DNA from: Perca fluviatilis | Taxonomy: Eukaryota > Chordata > Actinopteri > Perciformes > Percidae | DNA length: 64,000 nucleotides | Assembly: GCF_010015445.1 (NCBI RefSeq) | Contig: NC_053118.1 | Coordinates: 10,958,407 to 11,022,406 of the forward strand | Direction: 5' to 3' | In this document: positions 48,268-60,270 of the stretch, in pieces | Position numbering within the stretch: position 1 is the first letter of the stretch | How the letters are laid out: each line of letters starts with the position of its first letter | Translations under genes and position numbers: made by a program | Notes under the pieces: model-generated | What the model was told of the DNA's origin: nothing | The model's input: the letters and a program-made list of their open reading frames with translations, nothing else | The model's database searches: none

Positions 48268-50803
48268 GTAGGTGGTATCTTGTCTAATTTAGAATGACGA
48301 ATAGAGGTGATTTAAAATGTTGAAAGGAGTTCAGAAAGTTTATGGTGTTTTGTGTTAAGTTAGTCCAGTTTAGAGTTTTGTAAAGACAGAAAAAAAAAAT
48401 GTAACAACCAGGGCTGGCAGGTTTTCAACTCCACATTTTTAGCTAGTCCTTAGCAACTGTCCTCACCTAACACAACTTTGTGAGATCAGCATTGTATCAG
48501 CATTTCCCTCTGTTGTAAAAAATAGACAATTTGTCATTTTGATGCACCTTAACATTCCAAAATTTGATAAAAGCAGTTTTATATTACTTGACACATTTGA
48601 TTGCAAATATACACATTTTAATGTGCAGTGCTCTGTATCAATCTGCTATATAACATGGATCCTCCTATATCCTCAACCTTTTCCAGGCAACTCTCAATCC
48701 TCCTGTTTCTGACAACCTTGACAAAAGCTACTGCTTTGACTGTCAGAGGGAAATGTTATCACTTGCAGAAAGGCTGGTTTATTAGCGCTTTAGATTTCTG
48801 CAGGCTCCTTAAAGCTGCAGTTGGTAACTTTTATAAAAAATACGTTTTTGTCATATTTGCTGAAATATATCCTGACAATAGTACATGAGACAGATCATCC
48901 GTGAAAAAATGATGTTCCTCTGTCTCCTCCTGGTGCCCCAATGGCATTTGCAGGATTCCACCGTGCCCGTAGATTAACAACCAATCAGAGCCGAGGAGAC
49001 TCTAACGCAGTGCCAATGACCGCTTGTGAACTCTGATAAAACTAGGCAGCGCTGATAAAATATGAATTGAGATTCTGTCACTGAATTGCTTATATCTCAC
49101 TTCCAATGTTTTCAGGAAGTGTACTGTTTAGCTGTAAAATGAGAAAGTTTGCTCCGGTGGTTGATTTTGGCTCTTTCCGGGAGGGTATGTTGAAGGAAAT
49201 GCTTGGAGGAGGCAACCAGAAGCCCTGCAGAATGTTTGAAACCACCTTCATCACTGATTTCTTTGTGTGGAGGAGTTTAAAGGAGAATTTCCGGCCGATT
49301 TTTACCTGAATCTTGATTGAGATGTCTCTGAGTACTGTCGATAGGAAATAAAAACGACCAAAATCGGTGCTAGCAAACTGAAGTTGCTGCAGCTAATGGC
49401 CGGAGCTCCCAGTTAGCTAAAATGCCAGTTATGGGGGCATGATCTAAAGAGTGCCCTTGTGCCTCTTAACAGACACAAAATGCTATTAAAATTTCTGTGC
49501 AACATGAACAGGGCCCTTACGTGACAACAAGATGCGTTTTCAACTCAGACATTGTGAAGAAATCGTTTAAATTCAAAGTTTGTACTGTCACCTACCTTGT
49601 CTCGATCCTGCCGGTAGCTAGCTCGGCCTGCTAGTGGCACAGCGGCGTCTGGGATGAGGGGGTCAGCCAGGTTTAGGTGAAAAATCACGCAAAAATCAGG
49701 CTCCAGGGGTACTTCTGAGCAACACTGGTGGTTTAATGATATCTGTCGGTTACAATACTTTAAATCAGGGGTCTTCAACGTTTTTTAAGCCAAGGACCCC
49801 TTAACTGAGAGGGACAGATCACGGACCCCCTACTACATATATTGTATACAATTAAGTTGCATATTTAACTGGGCCTGCAATAACATGTGGGTGGCCTAAG
49901 CCTTTATAAATACATTTTTTGTCCATTGAATACTATGCTATTAAAATAATAATTGTTGACATGATTTTATAATCATGTTTTAATGATAAACATACATGTT
50001 GCACAGTGAATACTTGGGATTAACTGTATCTGTGGATGGCTATCTTAGTGACTACCTTCCCTATAGGCCAGTAAGCCTATCATCAATGTATTTTTTTCAA
50101 AAATAGGCAGAATTATATTTGCTAATAATATGTTGGACTCATGTTTAGACTTTAGATTTTAATTATTAAAAAAGACGTTCAAAACATTAACAATAATTTG
50201 GCGGACCTCCTGTTGAAGATCTCTGCCTTAACCTAGATGTTTAAAAACACTGCAGAATACCACTGAGACATTACAACCGCTGTACTTTACTTAATGTGTG
50301 TCAAATGTGACTGAAAAAGAGAAGTAAAGGCCTATTCAACTGGCGTATTCAGGAGGGTTGAAATAAACACCACACTGTGTGTTGTGTTTCGACTTGGCAG
50401 ACTGGTCTTTTCAGTTGAGTAATTGTATTCACACACTGGATAATGCAATGGAACTGCTGGCACAGTGAGAAGCCAATAGTGGCTCAGCAGGCCATAAGAA
50501 ATAGGACTGAGGCAGGAACAGAAGAATAGAAAGAAAGTCAGTGTAGTATTTCCAATAGACCTAATCACCGTGTTGTGGTGCTGACACAAAAAACACTTCC
50601 GGTTAGACAAATGGCAGTTGATTTGAAATGCGGAGATATATTAAATACATTTTTTTCTGTTGTCATTTTCAGCCATGACTGTAACATTTTAAGATATATA
50701 GTTAAACATGGTGGTCCGACCTATCTGTGTTTCTGCTGTGCTTATTTTCTGTATTTTGTTGCTTTGATAGCGTCTTTGATGAACCAAATCTAGTGTTACC
50801 AAC

Positions 50804-51710
50804 TAGAGCCCGACCGATAAAGGATTTTTAAGGCCGATATCGATACAAATATTCAGTGATTTAAAAATCCGATATTCCGATATATCGGCCAATATATATA
50901 TATATATTTATTTTTAAATCCAGAAACGCATAACAAAACATAAACAGATTTCCTTAACATTAGTTATTTGTAGTTATTCATGAGTCCTCACTAAAATAAT
51001 ATGATAATGCAGTTTAAAAATAAACTTCAACATCAAAATATATTAAAGTTCTAATAAATAAAATTTATAAAAATACAAAATGAACATATGAAACTTAAAG
51101 TCCTTTGAATAACAACACAATAACAACAACAAAAATCAAAGAGTGTTGCCAACAGGGACGTTGTAGAGCGCCCTCTGGTGGACAAACAATGCAACGCCAA
51201 CACTCATAACATGGTTGAAGGGTGTTTTGTCCGTATTTATTTAATTTTTTAAATATTCATTTATCATCATTTATTTGTCATTATAAATGATTCTGATAAA
51301 TGCATATAAAAAATAAATATATATACAGTACAGGCCAAAAGTTTGGACACACGTTCTCATTCAATGCATGGAATTATTTCCCCTATTAATAAAAAAGCAA
51401 AGGGTGGCTACTTTGAAGAATCTAAAATATAAGACATGTTTTCAGTTATTTCACACTTTTTTGTTAAGTACATAATTCCATATGTGTTCATTCATAGTTT
51501 TGATGCCTTCAGTGAGAATCTACAATGTAAATAGTCATGAAAATAAAAGGAAACGCATTTGAATGAGAACGTGTGTCCAAACTTTTGGCCTGTACTGTAT
51601 ATACTGTATATATTAATTTATCGGCCATTATAAATGCCGATACCTATAATTTGGAAAATGCATAAAATTGGCTGATAATATTGGCCCGCCGATATATCAG
51701 GCGGGCTCTA
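50804..51710. mobile_element. Inverted-repeat element with 8-base target duplication (hAT-like)
   Basis: Ends TAGAGCCCGACCGATA and TATCAGGCGGGCTCTA are inverted repeats. The 8 bases TTACCAAC occur on both sides (50,796-50,803 and 51,711-51,718), the duplication length of hAT transposons. The interior has GATATCGATA and CCGATATATCGG words and contains a second transposon at 51,326-51,597. Confidence 0.88.
51326..51597. mobile_element. Tc1/mariner-like MITE nested in the hAT-like element
   Basis: The left end CAGTACAGGCCAAAAGTTTG continues with GACACACGTTCTCATTCAA. The right end is its inverted copy (TTGAATGAGAACGTGTGTCC, then AACTTTTGGCCTGTACTG). TA lies at each border. The inverted repeats are about 45 bases and nearly perfect, so the element is probably young. 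There is no transposase. Confidence 0.92.
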
Positions 51711-52999
51711 TTACCAACACTGCTGGACTGGTTTCTAGTTTGAGTGGTGCCATTTTCTTAAGTCCGTGGCCCAACAGGTAAATTATGTCTACAAGCTAAT
51801 GTTAGTGAATGTGTTGACTTCAAACATTTTAGATGCATTTTAGATGACTGAGATTAGAGTACTGTATATCCAGTTGTTTCTTGCCCTTGTTTGCTTAGCT
51901 CTGTATCTCTGCTCTGTATCCCTGTGCATTAGAGTCCGGATCGGGACGAATTTTTCTGTCCGACCCGGCCCGAGCCCGACAGGCATTAAGAAATTTGTGT
52001 CTGAGCCCGACACAGTTAAAATCTAATTTTTTCTCATACTAATGACACATGTAGGCTACGTTTTTGTGTGGAAAGCCCGCTTTTATTAAGCAACTGTAGG
52101 AAGGCATTCGGAAATGTCAACAGATGAGCACACACGGGGCAACAAGCTAAGTTAATAAGCTGTTAAAACGTTCGGTGTGTTAACCTTTCCTGCTTGCTTC
52201 GCTTCCGACCGTGGTCAGAAAACCAGGAGAGACTCGTTACCTCCAGGGCCGACCTTATAAAATTAGTAACCTCAGGGTTAAAATCCCATTTCTGGTGAGC
52301 AAATGAATGAACTTGGCTTTCAGTCTGGGGTTTATTTCGGACACCGCACACACTATGTACAAAACTTAGACTTACTCCACCAACTCTGCTCTGGTTGCAT
52401 ACAACACGTCTGCTTCCTCTTTCTCTATCTCTCTTCTGCCCACACACACACACACACACACCCACACACACTGAGCTCTCTTAAAGGAACCGCGGCACCA
52501 TTTTACAACAAATGCCTTATCACGCTGATGTGACCGAGCCCGACCCGAACCCGACCATCATTTCTAAATATCTGTCCGAACCCAGCCCGGATCATCGGGC
52601 TCGGTTCGGGTATCCATGCCTTACTGTGTATATACGGAACACAGGGATTTTCTACCCAGAAGATATTGTAAATAAACATTGTGATTTGGTCTATATTTAG
52701 TACATGCGTGATGTGAAACCAAAAGCCGGTTCACTCGTCTCACCCACGCTGCAGCCTGTGTGTTTAAAGGAGGGCAGGCTACAAGGTCATATGCTGGTTG
52801 GGGGAAGAAAAACGGAAAAAGAGGAGCTATTCTCACTGAGACCTGCCCCTTCACTCTCTTTCCTCCTATCCCTGAGCTCCCAGGCTCACACAGAGCACAT
52901 GGCTGCATGATTTTGAAACCACCCTCCCATAGAAGGACAATCAAAGTGTCATGGTGGTGCTGGAAGCATGTGCGCCTGTGCAGCCACTCCCATGTCAAG

Positions 53000-53086
53000 T
53001 GCAGCAGAGACACGGAAGCAGATTGTAAGCCTAAGGATCAAGCTTGTGCTTAATGTCTGTGTGGAGGAGAAAAGGGGGAGGGAATG

Positions 53087-53154
<68 letters not shown>

Positions 53155-53252
53155 ACGCTGATGTAACAGAAACAAACTGTGGTCACAATGGACTGACAGT
53201 TTTTGAAAGGATAGAGGGAAGAAGAGGGCTTCCTGGTTATGTTCTGAACAAG
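53000..53252 (+). promoter_or_regulatory. Probable 5' UTR exon of the riboflavin transporter gene
   Basis: Sequence up to CTGAACAAG is followed by a strong donor GTAAGA at 53,253. The next acceptor is TGTCTGTATTCCAG at about 54,421-54,434, 39 bases before the translated ATG. The exon includes a CA microsatellite. The 5' end is unknown. Confidence 0.4.
53090..53149. repeat. CA microsatellite
   Basis: A CA tract of about 60 bases lies in or next to the proposed 5' UTR exon. Length variation could affect expression, but that is speculation. Confidence 0.95.
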
Positions 53253-53849
53253 GTAAGATGAGATATGCATACACCTGTTTCCAACTGTGGAAGATATATG
53301 TATGAAGGAAGTAAGGGTTATTGAATTTCCTGGTTATCCTAGAACCACAAGGCTTAACTATTGGTCCATTTGCTTCCCTTAAAGGGAAGAATAGGAACCA
53401 GGATCATTGTACAGCAAACGGTATAGTATAAATAAAAGTTTTAAAAGTTTTGTTTATGGTTTTAATTAGAGCAGGTCCTTCACAATTCCAGTAGTAATGT
53501 AGTTTTATTACACAGCTTTACAATCACTTCTGTTTAATGTGTCTGTTTATGTCACAACCACATGTGGCTTTTTTTTCTATGCGGGCAGTGTGTCAGTGTG
53601 TGAAAGGTCAGGCATACCCTTAGCATTTAGCACATGAGAGAGGGACTTGATAAGAAGCAGAGTACAGGGAGACTGGGAAGGTCAGTCCCAGCCACATGGG
53701 GACATGCTTTTGTTCTCAGTAACAAATACAGTATATGATGACATTCAGCTATGCTATTCTTATTTTATGAACCCATATTTAAATTTCTTTTTGCCATAAT
53801 GTAGTTAGCGAACATCATCCCAGAGATCCTTTTTTTTTTTTTAGCCAAT

Positions 53850-54180
53850 AGCCATGCTAGCATTGTGGCGTTAGGGATAGCAATGTCCAGACTGAAATGT
53901 ATCAACAACTATTGGATGTATGCTGTGAAAGTTGGTACAGACATTCATATTCCTCTCAGGATGTACAACTCATCTAGTGCCATCATTATGTCACAATTTT
54001 ATATGGTTTGGTTTCTCAATCCCTGCAAAACTATGACAATCCCATCAGCCTCAGCTCTACTTTGTGTTTAGTGTTGATAAGCAAATGTTAGCATGCTAAC
54101 ATGCTAAACTATGAGATGGTGACAGAAAAACACCACAACGTAATGATCATGTTAGCATGCTGACGCTAGCTAAAAGTGCC
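53850..54180. repeat. Dispersed fish repeat with GTTAGCATGCTAAC motifs
   Basis: It contains GCAATGTCCAGACTGAAATG, AACTATTGGATG and GTTAGCATGCTAACATGCTAA. The same words appear split around the minisatellite element at 11,460-11,583 and 12,880-13,060. It is non-coding and lies in the first intron of the transporter. Confidence 0.7.
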
Positions 54181-54473
54181 GCAATGCCCTTAAATACAGC
54201 CTCACAGAGGTGTCTACGGCTTGCATGGCTGCATAACAGACCAGACAATTGGCTTATTTCGAATCAATGTTGTAAAAAAATCTATTAGAGCTGGATAAAG
54301 CTAAAATGCTTATATTACACTTAATAAAATATCAAACTGAAACTTCCCCTTCAATTAATTGTCTTCATGTTTTTCTAGATTTTGGTGAAGTTTTGCATAC
54401 TAATTGAACTGTCCTATGTTGTGTCTGTATTCCAGATTGCATACTTCTACATTTCCTGATTCCTGCCTCCATC

Positions 54474-57400
54474 ATGTCGCTGCTGACTCACGTGCTGGCG
54501 TGCCTGTTCGGTATGGGCTCCTGGGTGGCCATCAACGGGATGTGGGTGGAGCTGCCCCTGGTCGTACCGCAGATCCCAGAGCACTGGTATCTGCCATCGT
54601 ACCTCACAGTCATTATCCAAATGGCCAACATAGGTCCTCTCTTCATCACTTTGATGCACCGCTTCCGCCCAGGGGTGCTAGATGAGCGGCCGGTCATCTA
54701 CTGCATTGTAGGGTTGGGGATCGTTGCTACAGTCCTGCTGGCTTTCTTCTGGAGGCACACGGTGACAATAGGGGGCTCTTTGCACAGTGTGCCCCTGCTG
54801 GTGTTAAGCTTCCTGCTGTCTGTGGTGGACTGCACCTCCTCTGTTACCTTTCTGCCTTTCATGATGCGGATGCGTCCACAGTACCTTACCACGTACTTTG
54901 CAGGTGAAGGCCTCAGTGGTCTGGTGCCCGCACTGGTGGCTCTGATTCAAGGTGTTGGTGTAGCCCACTGTCAGAATGACACTATGGCTGATGCAGCCAA
55001 CACAACAGCTGATAATACCACCATGGTTGGCAGTGGAGAGCTACAAGCCATCTACCAGCCAGCTAAATTCTCTGTCGAGGTATTCTTTATGTTCCTCAGT
55101 GCCATGATGGTTGTGTGCCTTGTAGCCTTCATCCTACTCAACCATCACCCAGCTGTGGCTCGAGAGAGAAACAACGACCTGTACTTCAGTGGTGATCTGG
55201 CCCCTGGGAAGCGAGAACAAGGTCTGTCCCTGCACACCCAGACACCAGAGCAGAGGCCTATGATCAGCCCTCTGCAAGCCGTCAGGAGGGAAGCAAGGAG
55301 CTCTTTTGGTACGGGGACGTATAGCAATCTGGAGGTGGTGTTCATCTTTGTTGTACTGGCTTGGGTCAATGCTCTGACCAATGCAGTGCTGCCCTCAGTC
55401 CAGTCCTACTCCTGTCTGCCCTACGGGAACAAGGCCTACCATCTAGCTGCCACCATGGCAGCTGTTGCTAACCCAGTGGCCTGCTTCATCGCCATGTTTG
55501 TGCCTATTAGGTAGGAATCATTACTGGAACCATCTCTTTACATGAAATTATCATCTTATATAAAAACTTTGTCTCCTACAATAACATAAAATTCAAATAA
55601 CTGCAACTCCTACAGGTCACTAGAATTTTTAGAGGTCACAGCTTAAAGCTATAGTGCGCGACTATTTTATATTAATGGATGTCCGTTACATTCAAGCCAT
55701 TGCCAAATGAGTCGCTACAAAGCTACTTAAGCCTATCAGCTCCACAACACACTCTCTGTATTTCTCAGTATAGATATGTTTACAAATCGGTGTAGTCCGG
55801 CGACATTCACGTGCAGAAGCTCAAGTGATGCGTTTTACGTCACCGCTGAGAAAGGACAACCGCAGCGTTCAGCTTTGGAGACGAAGAGGACTGCAGCCTC
55901 AGGTGACGTCTAAGACATGTCTAAAAACCCAAAGAAGCGCCGACGAGACATTTGTTGCACACAAGTTACAAGATAACTACCTCTTCTGAAGAGTCCATCA
56001 TGTTTTGTTTTTTTTGTCCTCCTTGATTTGACGGTATAAAGCTACTAGCACCTGTGTGGTGGAGGGGTAGGGGTGGTGCGATCACGGAAGGCTTGCGCCA
56101 TGTGGATGTGTCGGCAGTGTTGTTGTGTTTTCATTACTTAGAATTCCTCATGGGGGCAACAAAATCTACGCACTATAGCTTTAAAAGTGTTGAGTACTGA
56201 AATTGTTTAAACTCTCATATTAGTGTGTTTTACGAAGAAAAGTGTTTCAGTGTAACCGAAAATGCTCAGTTTTACCACATGCATCGACTTTTGTTTTCAG
56301 GTCTCTCATCTTCATGGGTTTCTTGGCCATAATTGGGACTGGATTTGGAGCCTACATCATGGCCATGGCTGCTCTTAGTCCATGCCCCCTGCTGGTCCAT
56401 AGTGCCTCCGGAACTGCAGTCATAGTAAGACTTTATCTTTAAAAATGATTTGGACATACAGATGTTTTATTTAGACTGTGAAAGCAGTGACAGCAGTTCA
56501 TTTTGGATCTTGTGTGCTGTCTTGTGCACGCTACACAATGTGCCTGTTATGGTCACGCGTATGTTCAGATTTCTTATGATTTGGGAGTGTTGTGTGATTG
56601 GCAGGTTTTGATATCAAATTGTGTCAACGCAATCTTGTCTGACCTGATTAAGACAATACCGTCAAACCATGTTTGTGTCATATTTGTGAACACTCATTAT
56701 CCGGAGGAAAGCTTTCACCGTCACAGACGTGTTTATTCAAATGTATATTAGCTGGTGCTCTTGTACAGGGTTGCTTTAGAGAATGCTGTCGCCCCCCCCC
56801 CCCCATATCTGCTAGTAATGCTGGCAAAATAAAACCTCATGCTGCTATGTAATTCCAATTTTAAAAAAAGTCAATGACTCACTTACTCTTTCAAAATAAA
56901 GACTTATAGTGCCGAAAAAGAAGCTTTAAAATATCTTGCTAATAGCAAGTGAGCAGGGTATACGTTAGCATGTGTTGTAGGAAAGGCATATGGCTATTTT
57001 CTCTATCACAGTGTACCAAAACTAGAATACTTGTTATGTCCAAGAAAATCCTTCCTTGAGCAGTGAAAACGAGGGAGAGAGACAGAGAGAGGTGTACTGT
57101 GAAGCTAAGAGTACTGACAACTGTGAGATTATCAAGAGAATCATCTCTTTGGGTTGGGCTTGTGGCCTAACAAATCAGATTTTTCCCATAATAATGTATT
57201 ATATTCTCTGTTTCTCCATTGTTAATGTGTGCAATTTTGTCCTACTTGTATCACAAATAATAACGCAATAATTTTAATTTGTATAGCTTCTCTAAAGAGT
57301 TACAAAGTGCTGAACAGTAAAACATAGATAAAATAAAAATGCTAAAATAATGACCAGAACATGTAAAAATGAGTAGCATACAGGGATTCCTACCAAACAG

Positions 57401-57994
57401 TTACACACTTAGTTGCAATAAGATGTTTTAAGCACAAGACAATAAATTGGTGTATCAGTAATCATGACCCGATAACTGCAGCACCTCCTCCAGTGAGGGT
57501 GAAGTAAATGGTGAACGGAGTTCGTTTTTGGAATAAAAAAAAACCTCTTGTCCAACCTGTTAATGATGGCAAGCCACTGAAAGCCACTGAGCAGGCTTAC
57601 ATGTTAAGTACAAACTAGGACACTTTGCAAATGTGTTTGGTACTGAATATATAAAGGTACGTTGGACAGCAATCCAATTAATACTTTTTTATTGGCAATA
57701 AAAAGTATTAGGGTGCTGTCCGAAGTACATTTAAATATTATTATCCACCCAGTCTTCAAAGTCTTCTAAGTTTCAATGTGAGTTGAACACGTTAAGTCTT
57801 ATATTTTTGGTACTGAATAACAAGGACTGGCTGTCAGATCATTGTAATGCATAATATTGACCTCTCCTGTGTTGCAGGTGCTGACCTGGGTCCTGTTTGT
57901 CCTGACTCTGTCCTACGTGAAGGTGATCATTGGGGTGATTCTGAGGGATGAGGGCCACGTTTTAATGGTTGGTTTTGGTCCGCGATTAGTTTAG
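54474..57994 (+). CDS. slc52a2/slc52a3: Riboflavin transporter, SLC52 family (3 coding exons)
   Basis: Exons are 54474-55510, 56301-56424 and 57878-57994, with joints in phase 2 and phase 0, giving 425 residues. Family signatures: an N-terminus with FGMGSWVAINGMWVELPLVV, LPSYLTVIIQMANIGPL, VDCTSSVTFLPFM, LTTYFAGEGLSGLVPALVAL, NALTNAVLPSVQSYSCLPYG, YHLAATMAAVANPVACF and AMAALSPCPLL. It is a plasma-membrane carrier importing vitamin B2. Hydrophobic segments fall near residues 3-25, 43-63, 73-92, 103-125 and 132-158, with more after an acceptor-rich loop (NDT, NTT, NTT glycosylation sites near 165-182). By eye the sequence is closer to SLC52A3, while linkage to plectin suggests SLC52A2, so the member is unresolved. 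The last exon departs from the family after ILRDEGH and stops 12 residues later, so the usual final membrane segment is missing. Confidence 0.92.
55642..56184. mobile_element. MITE in transporter intron, ends TTAAAGCTATAGTGCG
   Basis: The left end TTAAAGCTATAGTGCGCGAC and the right end CTACGCACTATAGCTTTAAA are inverted repeats. No transposase is present. It fills most of the 55,511-56,300 intron. Confidence 0.88.
56425..57877. other. Last intron of the transporter gene
   Basis: Bounded by donor GTAAGA (56,425) and acceptor TGTGTTGCAG (to 57,877). It contains a C-run at about 56,793-56,804 and AT-rich sequence with no coding or clear transposon signal. Confidence 0.75.
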
Positions 57995-58612
57995 TGTATA
58001 TGAACTGTTCAGGTCAGGTGATCCCTGCAACACCAAGTGTCCAATGTAGTAAATCCATTTAAGTTTAAGTTAAACACTGCTGTACCACACTGAAAAATAA
58101 TCTGCGCTTATTCTAGATGCACTGAACTCATTGCAGTCGTAGCTTTACATATTCCTGTTTGTGTCAACAGATCTAAGCTGTTTACCTACAACACAATCAC
58201 TGTTTAACAGATTTGTTCTCATCAGAGTCGGATGGTAAATTTATGTTTTATACAGATATCTGTATATTTATTGAATTATGGAGTGGTGCTCAGCACAAGG
58301 CTGCAATTACCCTGACATTATCAATGTGTCAGATCACACAAGAGCATTTTGTTGCTAGCACATTACAAGTCTTTCTCAATTCAGAGGTCAAAGCCAGTTT
58401 ACTTGAACTGTTAATATGATGTGAGAGTATTATTGATTGATGTTGCTTTTATAAGAACCTACAGCACTTTTGGCTTTAAAAGGTGCCTTCATTTGAGAAG
58501 ATTTGTGTTTGTTTTTGGTGTACCTGGTTGTACATTCTAACTTGCTTTGTATATGTTACTTATGTGGAGAAACTGTTCAACAATACCAAATAAAACACGT
58601 TTTATTGCTACC
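57995..58612 (+). other. slc52a2/slc52a3: 3' UTR of the transporter with poly(A) signal
   Basis: AT-rich sequence follows the TAG. AATAAA at 58,589-58,594 is followed by a TTTTATTG stretch, so cleavage is expected near 58,610. Confidence 0.6.
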
Positions 58613-60174
58613 AGAATATGTGCATTATACTGAATATCCCCCTTATCTTGAGCCTGCTGGGGAAGATGGCTTTATACCCAAGGGTAGTGGGGGTACAGGG
58701 GGCAAAAAGTACAAGAGAAGGGGCAATGGTAGAGCAATAGGGGGAGATACAAATCGCATGAGCCTGTCTTAAATATCTTCCGTTGTGTGTGTTTTGGTTC
58801 AAATGGTATAACCGAGCAAGAAGTTGAAAAGGGCACTTTTGAAGACAAAACAGATTTAATCAAAGTTGGTGATTGTAACTGTGCAAAGTCAAAGACCTAT
58901 TTTACTGTATCCTTTTCCAATTAGTAGTCTGTCCATACTCTAATAAATCTACATAAACTATATCTATATTATGCAATATCTTGCATTTTTATAGATACAT
59001 AGATGAAAGGTAAGATGAACTAAATTGAACTCAAAACTTCAGTAATGACTTTTGGTGATTCCGAGGTGTCATAGGTTGGCATGAAAGTGCACAGCTATGA
59101 ATAAGAATAAAAAGACGAGACAGGTAAATGATATGTAAGTTAGAAAAGCTCTTTATAATATATGAAAAGTAATGTATTACTCAGGTCTGCAATTGAGAGA
59201 AATGGATGACCTAATTTCCAATACATAACAATTTATCATGAAATAAACCACCTATTTACAGTAGTTTTCAACTTTTTTGCACACCATAATCAAACAAGCA
59301 ATTATCATCTCAAATGTGTTTATTGGACAATTCATTAGCATCAGCAGCCTGCACACCTTTAAAACCACCACTAGATGTCACTGTTTGATTAAAAGATCCG
59401 TAATACGAACCTGGATCTGACTGTACATCTTAATCTTCTAAATTCAAGTAGTGCTACAGTTTTAATCTGCAGGACTAAAGTATTAGAAAATACTCCAAAT
59501 GTGTTGGATCCAGTGGGGGTAGGGGAAAAATTGATTCAGCATAGTATCGCGATATTTTCCATGGCAATACTGTATCGATACATGGACGCCAAGTCTGCAT
59601 CTTTTATTATATAAATTGCACATGAGAATTTAACCTTTTGGTACTAGCATAATAGGATCAATGCTGTTTCATCCACCAGATGGAAAATTGAAGTGAGATG
59701 AACAAACCAGAGACATTTTCTTTTTTTTTTGACAAAACAGATGTTGACAAAGTTTTGCTTTGGTGACATAATTTGAAGTTGGAAAAAAAGGTAATGAATT
59801 GCAATATATAGCAGAATATCGCAATATGTTTAAAATCGTGACATAAGTATCGTAATAATATCGTACCGTGGGGTCTCTGGTGATTCCAACCAGCCTAGGA
59901 TCCAGTCACAGTTGCTAAATCTGCAATAAGAAAATTGTCCTCTGAATTATACAGAACTTCATACCCAATGCGGTTGAAAAACTAAGCATAAACATTAACT
60001 TGTCGGTCCTCTTTGCCTTCATAAGGTGTCTTTTTTCAAAAGCATATTGCTCAACCTCAGTTTGGATAGAGGAGTGATGCATGTCTCTGGAGAATTTGCC
60101 CAGCTCACCACGTCTGCATCATATCCTCCTAACACTAAATCAGAGATTGTCTTATCCATGTAGGTATGTTCATG

Positions 60175-60227
60175 TGTGTGTATGTGTGTGTGTGAGTGTG
60201 TGTGTGTGTGTGGGTGTGTGTGAGTGT

Positions 60228-60258
<31 letters not shown>

Positions 60259-60270
60259 CGTGCGTGTGTG
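60175..60270. repeat. GT microsatellite, imperfect
   Basis: A GT tract is interrupted by GA, GG and GC steps (GTGAGTGTG, GTGGGTG, GTGCGTGCG). Confidence 0.93.

Larger units (their letters stand above)
45770..52900. other. Intergenic region, mostly repeats
   Basis: No protein-coding exon with support was found. Contents include a minus-strand SINE (46,930-47,150), a repeat at about 48,800-49,050 sharing CATATTTGCTGAAA with the 31.4/39.6 kb family, a repeat at about 49,755-50,230 with GGGGTCTTCAACG / GTTGAAGATCTCTG ends, a nested transposon pair at 50,804-51,710, and GCCCGA-rich sequence at about 51,930-52,620. A possible non-coding first exon ends at 48,267. Stretches at about 45,770-46,900 and 47,160-47,900 show nothing I can name. 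Confidence 0.55.

Noticed and set aside
52949..53274. Cys-Val and Thr-His repeat frames
   Set aside because: Translations of the CA microsatellite on both strands.
58503..58772. 89-codon frame as a missing last exon of the transporter
   Set aside because: It has Tyr/Gly/Lys-rich text unlike the SLC52 C-terminus, lacks a clear acceptor in the right phase and contains the poly(A) signal.
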